DNA from: Pholiota molesta
Lineage: Eukaryota; Basidiomycota; Agaricomycetes; Agaricales; Strophariaceae
Reading direction: 5' to 3'
Length of the DNA: 19,528 bases
Assembly (NCBI GenBank): GCA_014925825.1
Contig: JACGCK010000500.1
Span: 1 to 19,528 of the forward strand
The notes under the pieces were generated by a model, which saw only the letters and a program-made list of their open reading frames with translations, made no database searches and was not told where the DNA came from. This document shows, one piece after another, positions 1-11,500 of the stretch. The position numbers and the translations under genes were made by a program. How positions within the stretch are numbered: the stretch's first letter is position 1; each line of letters starts with the position of its first letter.

Positions 1-218
1 GCGATGGCATTGCGGGATTTGCTTTACTCTCCATGGGCTAGGTAGTGGGTTTCATCTTATATTTTTCGTATATTTTTCGTCTGTACAATAGTCATTCCTG
101 CTCTGCTGTATTAGTAAAGGCCTGCCTTGGGTCTGCCAAGTGCCTGTCCTATCGTGTTCTAGACTCCAAACTAGTCAATTTAGGTCCACGCAAGGCGTGT
201 CCTAGGACTCCTAGGTCA
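1..218. other. Unassigned left flank of the palindrome
   Basis: No gene is recognised here. An 11-base unit, atatttttcgt, occurs twice in tandem near 59-80. The stretch at 200-225 is rich in CCTAGG and CCTGAGG short palindromes and leads straight into the outer end of the left palindrome arm. A short open frame at 45-290 crosses that boundary and has no recognisable character. The stretch could be the end of another repetitive element, but nothing here proves it. Confidence 0.4.
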
Positions 219-221
219 CCT

Positions 222-1440
222 GAGGCACCTAATCTTCCCACCCCGAGCGGCCTATCAGTTGCGGAGATCCTATGCTCACGTGGCAACTGATTTGCCTGAA
301 TATCGCTATATCCCTTGCTCGTCGAGAAAGTCTGTCAAGAAATATGTCTTTGCGAAAAGCAGAGCCCCTGGCAACGTCATTGACCGTTCCCACAGTCCCC
401 ACCGTGCATCAACATGCCTTTTCTGGTTTCCGGCATCACCCCGGCATGGGCGCATTGCCTATTTAGGCTGCGCGCACTGCCGCCTGATGCCTCCCGCCCT
501 CCTGGATGGTAGGGCAGAGAATGGGCTCTAGCTCAGTCAGTTTCCCTCCGCTCCTTTCGATTTTTGGCACATAGATAGATATAGTATATCTGAGTTTGTA
601 CCTAGTATTTTAAATGGTATATATTAAGCTTTAACTGCCAAAAAAGCGGTTTCTCATAGAGGAGGAGGAGGAGCAGTGATAGGTATAGGTCTCAAACCTC
701 TATGGGCATGTCTATTAAGGAAGGGAAACATATATACTGATATATACTGTTATATGAGTGATTATACGAAGCTATAGACCTTAAATTAGTGATGGAAACA
801 TCCTTATGAGGAGATCTATAGGGAAAGTGAAATATGACAGTGAAAAGATACTTTGCAATGTCTTTCCTGCCTATATAATCGTTGGAGAATGTGTAGGATA
901 CCTATTTTATCTGGAATATATAGCTATAGAGCCATAGAAAGAGTATATCATCTTCTATAAAGGCATCTACCTGGGCACAAATGTGCATATATCTGAGTCC
1001 CCAGGGCAAAAATCAACCTAATCTCTTTTGATTATAGCTCTCCTGGATGATAACTACCCCTTCCTCGCTTGATAATGGAGCTAGAAGGAGTGGAACATAT
1101 AGATATGACCACCTGAGGGGTCTATGCATGCAGGTACATGTATCTATGGTCTCAAAAGTTATTTCTAGAGCTCTAACAGCTCAACATGTTACTATATGAT
1201 ATACAGATGGGTTTTGGAACGTTTAATCGGTACCCTACAATGTTTATTGGATGGTAAAGTGGTGAAGGATGTCAGACACGCATAAATGACGTATTTTGGC
1301 TATAGCATAAGGGCGGAGCGGTCTAAAATCACGATACTTCAGGGCATTATAGCCCTCATCGATACCGACAAAACGAGATACGCCGGAAGGAAATCGGGCC
1401 ATGGGTCGAGGAGATATACCGAAATTAAGCTAATAGACAT
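222..1440 (+). repeat. Left arm of the palindrome
   Basis: The outer third (222-540) is GC-rich, and the rest is AT-rich with many TATA-type runs. A GGA-type microsatellite sits at about 660-674. The open frame at 259-531 has a counterpart at the same place in the other arm, but it has no recognisable domain and its conservation follows from the repeat itself. Confidence 0.9.
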
Positions 1441-1500
1441 CTTCTTAGGAAGATCCAAATATAGGCGCATAACTGTGGCTCAAGTGGCCGTGATCTAATT

Positions 1501-2721
1501 CGATGTTCCACCTATTAATTTCCCAATATCTTCTCAACCACTGCCCCGATTTCCTTCAGGCGTATCTCGTTTTGTAGGTATTGAATAGGGCTATTATGCC
1601 CTGATGTATCGCGATTTTAGACCGTTCCCCCGTTATGCTATAGGCAGAATACGTCATTTATGCGTGTCTGACATCCTTCACTGCTTTACCATCCATTAAA
1701 CACTGTAGGGTGCCAATTAAACGTTTCAGAATCCATCTGTGTATCGCATAGCACCATGTAGAGCTGTTAAACCTCCAGAAACAATTTTTTAGACCATAGT
1801 TACATGTACCTGCATGCATAGACCCCTCAGGTAGTCATATCTATATGTTCCACTCCTTCTAGATCTATTATCGAGCAAGGAATGGGTAGTTATTATTTAG
1901 GAGAGCTATAATCCAAAGAGAATAGGTCGCTCTCTCCCCCTGGTACTCAGATATATGCCCATTTGTGCCCAGGCAGGTGCCTGCATAGAAGGTGATATGC
2001 TCTACCTATGGCTCTCTAGCTCTAGGTTTAAGATAATATATGTATTCTACATAATCTTCAGTAATTATATAGGCAGGGAGGGCCTTACAACATATCTCTT
2101 CAGTGTCCTATTCCACCTTCCCTATAGATCTCCTCATAAGGATGTTTCCATCACTAATTTAAGGTCTATAGCTTCGTATAATCACTCATATAACAGTATA
2201 TATTAGTATATATGTTTCCCTTCCTTAATAGACATGCCCATAGAGGGTTAAGACCTATACCTATCACTGCTCCTCCTCCTCCTCTATGAGAAACCGCTTT
2301 TTTGGCAGTTAAAGCTTGATATATACCATTCAAAATACTAGGTGCAAGCTCAGATATACTATATCTATCTATATGCCAAAAATTGAAAGGAACGGAGGGA
2401 AACTGACTGAGCTAGAGCCCATTCTCTATCCTACCATCCAGGAGGGCGGGAGGCATCAGGCGACGGTGCGCGCAGCCTAAATAGGCAATGCGCCCATGCC
2501 GGGGTGATGCCGGCAGCCAGAAAAGGCATGTTGATGCACGGCGGGGACTGTGGGAAGCTGTGGGAACGTTGCCGGGGGCTCTGCTTTTTGTGAAGACATC
2601 TTTCTTGACAGACTTTCTCGACGAGCAAGGGATATAGCGAATTTCAGGCAAATCAGTTGCCACGTGAGCATAGGATCTCCGCAACTGATAGGCCCCTGCA
2701 GGTGGGAAGATTAGGTGCCTG
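1501..2721 (-). repeat. Right arm of the palindrome
   Basis: This is the reverse-complement counterpart of 222-1440. The shared end is AGGTGCCT at 2713-2720. The matching open frame lies at 2412-2768 on the minus strand; its first residues fall outside the repeat, in the unique sequence upstream of the next gene, which also argues against it being a real gene. Confidence 0.9.
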
Positions 2722-2724
2722 AGG

Positions 2725-3005
2725 AGAGTGAGTTGGGTCGGTCTGTTTGCATATATTGACCTGAACAATTGACGCGTCGTTTACAATCGCGTCTCGCAAG
2801 CGTCTCGACCTCTGCTGTCTTCTGGCTATCTTTTCCCTCTGCAGCACTCTCTGCCGATAGTACCCTGGAAATTTGCCTGGAAAATTATCTTATCCTTATT
2901 CTCTGTCTATTTCCCACCTGGAATCGTTGACGAATTCTTGCGCTTTCTGACAACTTTTGACGCGCTTCACGCAAGAATTAAATCGGCCGCCCCGCAATAT
3001 TCTTC
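2725..3005 (+). promoter_or_regulatory. Upstream region of the membrane-protein gene, with MCB-like site
   Basis: Unique sequence between the palindrome and the start codon at 3006. It contains GACGCGTCG at 2771-2779, whose core ACGCGT is the MluI cell-cycle box bound in other fungi by MBF-type factors, and an ACGCG core at 2960-2964. The identical nonamer occurs at 12121-12129 in the CKS1/MER3 promoter. Regulatory function is inferred from motif and position only. The palindrome ends only about 280 bp from the start codon. Confidence 0.45.
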
Positions 3006-6000
3006 ATGCCAGTACCTACTCACGCGCGTTATGAAACACCCATAAACTCCCCTCCTGTAATATCTACGCCTTCTCGTTATGGCTCTATGCGTAGTGCTCC
3101 AAGTACGAGCTACTCGCCAACTGTTACTGGCAACGGACAGCAAAAGCTGAATGTAGTTACTCGCGTTGCTGTCGAAGGCAAAGCGAGGAAGGGTCAAGAT
3201 GGGGCGTCAATCAGGATGTTTCTGAAGGTATGTACCGTTTTTTTTTTTTTTTGTTTTCTTTTTTTGGCTTAAAATGTGGATAGATTTGTGTACCCATTGA
3301 ATCTGTCACACCTGGTGCAACCATCCCTCTTTTTCCAGGTAAGTCCATTGTCTATCCTCGTTTGATACAAGATTGTAATCTGTAAATCGTAGAGGAAAAT
3401 GTCAAGATCCATTCGTCGCAAGTCCATCCATTGGACCACAATTCAGTGCCATACAACTTTTCATCGACCGTCTCTCCTCTTCTACATAATGCAGCGCGAG
3501 CCTTGAATTTACCTGCAAGATCTCAGGACCATTTTGCCTCTGTTTTTAACCTGGGAAAATCTAACGGAAGTACATCTACGAGCCGTTCACTAAAATCGGA
3601 AAGTGGCGAGAATATACCACCAGTGGACACTCATTATACTGGCCATATCATAGTCAGCGGTTATAGCATATCCTTTGTCCTTCCTAAGGTCTTCCTATCC
3701 AGACGAAGCAATGGGAGCCCTCTATCCGATAACGACGAAGATAGTGTTTCTCAAACTCCTGCAAGCCGACGACGAGCCTCGGTTGGAGAAAGGAATCAGG
3801 CTCAATTTATGGCTGCAATCGATATGTGGGTTCCATTCGCATCAAAACCACCAAGATCTCCTTACTTAGTTTGTACTACTTTTTTTTGCATCTGTTTTGC
3901 TAACTAATGAATAATTAATCAGCTCTCTATCCCTACTCCCCGTTGCCTTCACAACCACATTAAACTTCGCATTTTTCCTCCTGCTAACACTGCAACATCT
4001 TTCGCATCCTTGTCATCAATCGAAGACGACAATACTTCTTGGGACCTTGCCTCCGACCCTCACGTATCGCGAGTTCTATCCTCACGGCCGTCACGCACGC
4101 ATTCATATACACACTTTGCCGACGATGAATCATCCGACGCTTCAGTGACCAATATGTCTGAAGGATGTGTGGTACAAGGGACATTCCCCAGTGCGGAACG
4201 CATACGTATAAGATGGGCTAAGCCAATCAAGAACCTAAACATCCCAGGGGAAGAAAATGGCAGACGAAGGGTAGGAGTTGAAGAGGTCAAGGGGGAGATG
4301 TCTTGTACCATACGAGGAAAAGGAACGAGTGCAAATGACCCGGAGGTCGAGGGTGTCCTCATGCATGTCGAATACAAAGGACAATGCAAAAGTGTATGGT
4401 TCCCTGGGGTGGCTACATTGCTGGGTCTGGACGTGGGACTCGAAGCGAAAGGCTCTGACATGTACTGGCCTAAAGGCTATCCGACGCAGTGGGAAATTTC
4501 TGGTGGTGCTGGCTATACTGGCTTCGATTGTGGACCTGCGACAACCACCAACCCAAACTCTCGGACATCATCCCTTGATTCAAACGGGCCTCAAATTCGT
4601 GTGTCTGCATCTCCTGAGCAAGACTCGATCCCATTTTTGAATGCTAGAACCAGCTCTACTTCTTCGACATCCTCACTACTTCGTGCTCCCCTTCCAGCGC
4701 AACATGTTGCCGAGTACTCTTTTGAAGGTTCAAATGGAACATTACCTTCGTCGTCGGAGACGTTACCCTCTGTATCATCCCTTCCAGCTTCCTCTACGCC
4801 CATTCTTCCTTTTGCTCAAATACGACCACCAGGTTCTCCTGTTACGCTCCATTTGAATATGAACGAACTTCAACCTCCAGTCAAGAATTTGTTCACATTC
4901 AGTATAACGGGAACAGTATTGGTGACTGCTAGAGCAACCTTGGCTCGAATCAACAATAGCAACTCTTCTTCGAACGACAAATCTAGTGATCCGGAACCTA
5001 TTGTTTTACCACGATTTACCGTTCTGGCCGCTGATACAGAAACAACCATCATCATAGTTCGCAATGAAGCGGAATCTGCGTCAGTCGAAGTATTTCATCC
5101 AAGCGGAGACATCTATAACGACCCACAGACTCGCAAAACGGTGCTGCAGAAAGGCGGGTTTACAAGATGCGGCGAAGATGGTGGAAGAATAGCTCTGAAG
5201 CTTCTGGACGCATTCAATATGACGACGAATGGACATTCTCGATATATAACCCGCCCTCGGACACCAAGCAACAATATGGGACATCGCGTTTCGTCAGCTT
5301 CACCCCTTCCACGCGCACCTTTCCCTTCGCGCAGTAAACGAGATGGTCCTGTGACGATTCCATGGGCCAAAGCTACAGTCACTGCCCTTGCCCCAGACGC
5401 GGAAATGTTCCCGACTGGCTACGCTGTCAGATTCTGCTTGCAAACGCCTGTGTTAAATGATTCGGAATGGCTGGAATTCGGGATGGCCTACGGTTGGCCG
5501 TCCGATCCCATGACATCTACAAAACACAGACAGACTCGCAAAGTGCATATCATTTGTGCAACTGTGGATGGGGTGCCTGTTCAAGCCGAAACAATGAAGG
5601 CGGCAAAAACTGATTCCGGTGTCACTGTTGCTGGTGTACCTTTCGAGGAACAAAGTGGGAAAGATTGGATCTGTTGGGGAAAGGTCTATGCCGGCGGTTC
5701 GCCAGGCAGCCCAATGGTCATAGATTATCTTGTGAAAGATGATCCGAAACCTACCACAGGGTCGAGGGCAAGGGTCGACTCTTTGGAGATGACGATAGTT
5801 CTGCCAACCTTTTTTATTTCAGTGGCTCGATTGGAAGTAAAGATAGATGTTATGCCAGGTTAGTGTTTATTTCCGAGTATTTGCTTTGAAAGACACTCAC
5901 ATATTAGTCAGGTCTTGAAATCTCTTCACTGCGGTCCAACTTCGACTATCATCATGCATACCCTAAGGGTAATAGACTGCTCCGGTACTCTTTGGAAGAG

Positions 6001-6642
6001 TATTCACAGCCTCAACTATCGCTGATGCTGCGGAAGATTACAACGAAGCTCGACACGACTTCCATAGGGATCAAAAGATACTTCATCTTCACCTGGATCA
6101 TAGGACTTGTTGCCTTCTGCTCTATATATCACGCATTATCTGATATGCGACAACTTCGCCCAGTCGTGGATGGAGATAGATCCTCCGTTGAAATCGACTC
6201 CTGGATAGAGATTCCAACCGTAACAGTGACCAGCACAGTCTACGACAAAACGGAAACTCAGCGGTGGATTTCTGAAACTTCGTCAGCACCTTTGTGGACA
6301 ACATCTTCGAGCTTGGTATTTCCGGAAGCCCACCGCATGGATCATAGCCCTATAATGACTTCATCAGCCACCTCGACTCTGCATACCATATCCGCTCAAA
6401 CGGCGAAACAAACTCCGACATATAAATACCCAGATACACCGAAATCTTCCCTTTCAATTCAAGTTCAACAGTCGATCTTAGAACGCTATGGCTTGATGCC
6501 AGTCGACAATTTATTTTCTTTTACTTGGCCTGATGAATACGCTGATAGTTTGAAACGAACATTAGCCAAGGTCGTTGGAACTATGGAAGTTGTTTGGAAT
6601 ATCTTTAGAAAGGTTTATCATTACCCACTGGACCCACCATAA
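3006..6642 (+). CDS. Uncharacterised large single-pass membrane protein
   Basis: Five exons join cleanly: 3006-3227, 3284-3338, 3393-3868, 3923-5858 and 5912-6642, giving 3420 nt and 1139 residues with no frame problem. I do not recognise the family. The N-terminus (1-60) is Ser/Pro/Thr-rich. A compact segment follows (MFLKICVPIESVTPGATIPL, near 71-90). Ser-rich linkers separate further predicted globular, beta-strand-like blocks, the last around residues 710-900 (GYAVRFCLQTPVLNDSEWLE within it). One hydrophobic helix, YFIFTWIIGLVAFCSIYHAL, lies at about 953-972. It is followed by a Ser/Thr-rich tail of about 165 residues. With no signal peptide visible, a mostly cytosolic protein anchored by this helix is the simplest topology. 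Intron 1 contains a long T tract. The ATG at 3006 is the first in frame with the conserved-looking part. The exon structure is well supported; the function is unknown. Confidence 0.85.
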
Positions 6643-6978
6643 TGACAACTGTTACGCTTGTGTTACACCATCAGTTATTATTGTTATTCACTACTGACTT
6701 TTATACTCACGCTTTTTGCACGCTTTGTTGTTAAAGTACAATAATGTCATACCCATGTACTTTTTGTAAAAAAATTAATGACATGCTCTGTTGGGCTTCA
6801 GTCTCTCTGCTCTCATCTATCACACTGCACGACACGAATTGGCCAGTGGCAGTTCAATTGCGCAGGGTTGTGTGTGCATTACGTAAACTGATGACTGACA
6901 GGGTCCTCTCGTGGCTAATTGAGTGATTACGTTTTGGAACAACTGTTGGGCAACTTGGGTACTCTTCCATTGTCCCGG
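6643..6978. other. Intergenic region between the membrane-protein gene and the peptidase gene
   Basis: This 336 bp stretch holds the 3' untranslated region of the upstream gene and the promoter of the downstream one. AT-rich stretches occur near 6670-6780. A short open frame at 6744-6926 shows no recognisable character. I see no RNA gene here. Confidence 0.5.
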
Positions 6979-9900
6979 ATGTTAAAGTTCATTCCTAGAC
7001 CACGACTCAAACCACTATCGACCTTTCTATCTGCTTATCACCCACCTTCTCTACCTCGACTTTTACTTATCCCATTACCTCAATTCAAATCTATGGGTAC
7101 ACTGGGAGACAGCGATTGGAAACTGGTTGAAAAACCTGGTGCCATTTCTTATCAAGTGTTCACGAAACCTATCGTCAAATCCGAGCAAGATGATAGAGAC
7201 TATAAGATAATACAACTGCAGAACGGCTTACAGGCAACACTCGTGCATGACATTAACGCAGACAAAGCAGCGGCCAGCCTTGACGTCGCAGTTGGTCACC
7301 TTTATGACCCGGTGTGTTATCTGCTATTCATGGTTCATTGAAATAGTATCTTAATCTAAATCTATAGGATGATATGCCTGGACTGGCTCACTTTTGTGAA
7401 CATTTACTTTTCATGGTTTGTTTCGAAATTCGACCAGTACTGTGGTGCACCGAATGTTTCTCACTTAAAGTTTCTTAGGGTACAGAAAAGTTCCCCCAAG
7501 AAAATGAATACTCTGAGGTATTATGTCTTGCCAATTGATACTATGGGACCGAATTTTGACCTTCTCTCGTCTGTTTCAGTTTCTATCCAAGAATAATGGC
7601 GCATCAAATGCTTACACTTCAACGTCAAATACAAATTATTACTTCAACGTCGCCACATCCGCCTTGCCCGGTGCTTTAGAGCGCTTTGCGGCCTTTTTTC
7701 ACTGTCCCTTATTTGCTTCTTCTTGCACCTCGCGTGAACTCAATGCAGTGGACTCAGAGCACAAGAAGAACCACCAAGCTGATATGTGGCGCATTTTCCA
7801 ATTGAACAAATATCTCACTCGGCCAGGCCATGTTTGGTCCAAATTCGGGAGTGGAAATCGCGAAAGCTTGTCGAAAGCAGCGAAGGAACTTCAAGAAAAA
7901 GGCAAACTACCATCTGCTTTGACTTCAGCCACTCTCAGCGTCACTCAGACACCCATATCGTCGCGCTTACCGTCACCTGCTCCTTCTCAGGTATCAACCA
8001 GCAGTGAGGTAGACGCAGATGGTGGCTCTGTTGGTCGTGAAACACGCCGTCGCTTAGTTGAGTGGTGGAGCAAAGAATACTGTGCTAGTCGGATGCGATT
8101 ATCCATAGTTGGCAAAGGTCAGAATCCCGGGTCTTTATCAAACCAAAAGAATTTCCAATGCTGATATCCTCCAGAATCCTTGGATGATTTGGCCGATATG
8201 GCGGCTAACCTTTTCTCGCCTATTCAAAATCGTGGACGTGACGCACTTCCAATGATCAATGAACACCCTTTTGGCCCTGATCAAAAAGGAGTATGTTTTT
8301 TATGGTAGCATCATTCGTAATCTGTCTGATGCATCCATTCTAGACACTTGTGTCGGTGCAAACAATTATGGCTTTTCATGCTCTTGAAATTTCGTTCCCA
8401 TTGGAATACCAACCTCCATTCTGGAAACACAAGCCTGCCAATTTCATCTCGCACTTTGTAGGACATGAAGGACCTGGATCGCTTCATTCTTATCTCAAGA
8501 ACAAACATTGGGTTACTTCACTCAGCTGTGGACCGCAGAACCTTGCTCGTGGCTTTGCGATGTTTAAGATCACTGCCCATCTGACACCCGAAGGATTTGG
8601 TGAGCGCTGCATATAACATGATTTGCATCCTTATTAAATGTGGGTAACCAGCAAATTATCGTTCGGTGGTTCTGGCCGCATACAAGTACATCGAACTTCT
8701 GAGGACGTCTTCATTTGAAGATTACCATCAGCAAGAAGTCGTCAATCTATCGTCGATACGTTTCCGTTTTGCCGAGAAGAGGCGTCCGGATGACTATGCT
8801 ACATGGATTTCGGAACATATGGCATGGCCTATCCCTCGGGATCTTCTCCTCACTGCGCCTCGCCTTACATGGAATTGGGAAAACGAAGAGGAAAAGCGAA
8901 AAGGAGAGGCAAAAATCAGAGAGTACTTGAACGGATTCCGTGTTGGCGAAAGTCGAATCGTATTGATGGCCAAAAAGGATGATCATGTCAAATTGCATCC
9001 AGACCTTAAATGGGAAAAAGAACCATGGTATGGCACTGATTATGCCATACAGCGATTCGATGATGCATTACTTGCTGAAGTGAGTCACTCCACGGAAATT
9101 CAAGGTTCAACTATATGGTTATTGACAAAGTACAGGCCGAAGGGGGAAACGACATTCCTGAATTCTTCCTTCCCGGCCCCAACGAGTTTATTCCAACAAA
9201 TCTAGATGTAGAAAAGAAGGAGATTACGGAGGTATGTCAGTTACTTACAATCTAATTTTCTTACTTCATCCCCGTCCTTCCAATAGCCATTGAAACGTCC
9301 TCATCTCATTCGCGAAACTAAACTGTCCACTTTATGGCACAAGAAAGATGACACATTTTGGGTACCGAAGGCTCACGTTGTTATCGATATTAGAAGGTTT
9401 ATTGTTCGTTGACTCTGTGGCTGTCCTAACTCACCCAAAAATCATAGTCATGTAGCCAATTCTTCTGCTCGAGCAGCAGTTCTTACAAGGTTCGTAATAT
9501 GTCTAGCCGTGGCATTTCCCTTGTAACACTGAATTTGCTAGGCTATATTCGGATATCGTGAATGATTCTTTGACTGAGTTCTCATACAACGCAGACTTGG
9601 CTGGTTTATCATATAATTTTTCACCTCATGCCGTTGGTTTATATGTCACCATGAATGGGTACAACGACAAAATGTCGGTGTTGGTCGGCCATGTACTTGA
9701 GAAGGTCAAGGGTGTCACTATCGATCCGAAGAGACTTGACGTTGTCAGGGAAGAGGTATGTACACACTCGTCCTGGGCTAACGCATTCTGATGAGTATAT
9801 AAAGGCGCGCCGAGAATGGGAGAACTTCTTCCTTGGACAATCATATTCTCTTTCTGACTATTACACGCGCTATTTGATGACGGAACGTCAATGGACTATG

Positions 9901-11195
9901 GAAGAAAAGCTTAAAGAACTCCATAGTAAGCTTGCGTTCTTTAGCTGTGTGCATTAATTGATACTCTTTTGTTAGCTGTCACCGCTGCGGAGGTACAAGA
10001 ACACGTGAAGACCCTTCTGTCGCAAGTCAATGTCCGAATTCTGGCAGCTGGTAATATGTACAAGGACGAGGCTATCAAAATAGCTGAGATAGTGGAAGAT
10101 GGCCTTGGCCAATCACCCTTTTCTCCTACCCAACTCAATGAACGCAGCCTAATAATACCTGAAGGTAGTTTTATTTGACGTCTCATCAATGCTTGACCTG
10201 ATTTCATCTTTTGTTCAGGATCCAACTTCATAAATTCTGCCCTATTCCAAATCCTAATCAGGCAAACTCGGCTCTGACATACTTCACCCATTTCGGACCC
10301 GTCACTGATCAAAAGCTGCGCGTTACTTCTGCTTTGCTTACTCAAATCCTGAGCGAACCTGCTTTCAACGTTCTACGCACAAGAGAACAGCTCGGATACA
10401 TCGTTTCATGCACCTCTTGGACGCTACCTGGTGGTACCGAAAAGGGTCTTCGCATCGTGGTTCAGAGCGAGAAAAAGCCGGAATACATTGAATCTCGGGT
10501 GGAGGCTTTCCTAGACGAAATGAAAACCAAGTTAGAAGAGATGACAGAGGCAGAGTTCTTATCGCATAGAAGCAGCCTCCAGAAGAAATGGTTAGAAGCG
10601 AACAAAAATCTCGCAGAAGAGATATCCAAATATCTTGTTCACGTCAACACTGGTCATTGGGATTTCTTCAGAAGTGAGTACTGCTCTTTGTCCTTGATTA
10701 TGCACTGACCATATTTGCGTAGATGAAAAGGATGCCGCTTTGCTCGAAACGACTACAAAGGATGATATTCTTGGATTATTCTTGTCTCGTGTTCATCAAT
10801 CCTCCCAGACTCGGGCGAAACTTTCGGTACATATGATCTCTCAAAAACCACGCCCTAAGCAAGTTAGCGCAGCCGCTGCGGAAGCCTTTGAAGCATTACT
10901 ACATCAGACATTACCGGAAGTTGATGTGAAAGCTTGGAAAACTGCTATTACAAACAACAATCCTACGATAATCGAATTTGGACAATACTGGGCAAAGAAT
11001 CTCAAAGAAAATGCAAAGGAATTGTTGGTCCAGCTACCCGCCATCGTGGATAAATACCCTGTAGGAGATGAGGCGCTCAAAAGGTTGGATGCTACATTTA
11101 TTGAGGACAGAGACGCTTTTAGGAAAGGCCTCAAAGTCTCTGTTGATCCTGGCCCTATGGTTCAATGGAATGATCTCCCGGTATCGCGATTCTAA
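6979..11195 (+). CDS. STE23: M16A metallopeptidase, insulin-degrading enzyme / Ste23 type (one frameshift)
   Basis: Zinc peptidase that degrades short peptides; in yeast Ste23 matures a-factor. Fifteen exons: 6979-7311, 7368-7415, 7479-7517, 7580-8117, 8175-8290, 8344-8599, 8652-9079, 9136-9231, 9287-9396, 9448-9489, 9542-9755, 9805-9925, 9976-10164, 10219-10673, 10723-11195. The inverted zinc motif HFCEH is at residues 119-123, with the third ligand Glu in NAVDSEH at about 200, the same spacing as human IDE. The C-terminal half keeps LRTREQLGYIV, with the Arg and Tyr that contact substrate. Length is about 1152 residues against about 1020 for human IDE; extra length comes from a basic N-terminal leader and a Ser/Thr-rich insert in exon 4. 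Frame is lost at about 10232-10234, where AAA replaces an expected AAAA just after an exon start. ATGs at 6979 and 7093 are both possible starts. The protein ends in SRF. Confidence 0.93.
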
Positions 11196-11500
11196 TATTT
11201 AACCAATATACTTACCACTGAGCTGTTATATATGTACCTTTTTGAATCTCATTGCTTGGAATCACCTAAATCGTATTGCAATTAAATGCGCCATCGATAA
11301 TCAGAATGTGTGATATTGGATATACAATAGGATGCTAGTAAAGAAATGCAACGAACAGCGAGGGTTTATGTATGAGATACAAAGCGAATCACACCATGGT
11401 TTAAAACAAATGAATGCACCGACAAAATAGGGAACCAGGGACGGCGCTGTATACACTTGTATACAGCGTTGTAAGGCAAATACAGTCTACGAAGCCGAAA
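11196..11500. other. 3' intergenic region between convergent genes
   Basis: About 305 bp between the stop codon of the plus-strand peptidase and the stop codon of the minus-strand CKS1. It should contain both 3' untranslated regions and poly(A) signals. An imperfect ATACACTTGTATACAG repeat occurs near 11450-11466. No gene is seen. Confidence 0.5.

Larger units (their letters stand above)
219..2724. repeat. Large imperfect palindrome (inverted repeat, fold-back type)
   Basis: Two arms of about 1.2 kb face each other around a centre of about 60 bp at 1441-1500 with no evident self-complementarity. Reading the right arm on the minus strand reproduces the left arm from its outer end (AGGCACCTAATCTTCCCACC at about 223) to about 1440. 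Identity is uneven: about 96% over 541-825 and visibly lower, roughly 85%, over 830-1440. No transposase, reverse transcriptase or other domain is visible, and I see no clear target-site duplication at the outer ends; both ends carry CCTGAGG. A non-autonomous fold-back element, or two copies of one element inserted head to head, are the likely explanations. If transcribed across the centre, the RNA could form a long hairpin. The existence of the structure is certain; its class is not. Confidence 0.93.

Noticed and set aside
259..531. Open frame present in both palindrome arms (also 2412-2768 on the minus strand), which could suggest a conserved small protein.
   Set aside because: The similarity is explained by the inverted repeat itself; there is no recognisable domain, and the minus-strand copy begins in unrelated flanking sequence.
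1286..1498. Short open frame running into the palindrome centre; likewise 1955-2206.
   Set aside because: Short, in repeat sequence, not kept open in the opposite arm, and without family character.
219..2724. A retrotransposon with two LTRs or an autonomous DNA transposon.
   Set aside because: The arms are inverted, not direct; nothing but ~60 bp lies between them and no transposase or polymerase motif is visible.
3229..3264. Long T tract as a terminator or promoter element.
   Set aside because: It lies inside intron 1 of a well-supported gene and is most simply an intronic pyrimidine tract.
4010..5863. A separate 617-residue gene, with a second one at 5992-6642.
   Set aside because: Both begin at TTG, not ATG, and join in phase through clear GT-AG introns to the exons upstream; they are exons 4 and 5 of one gene.
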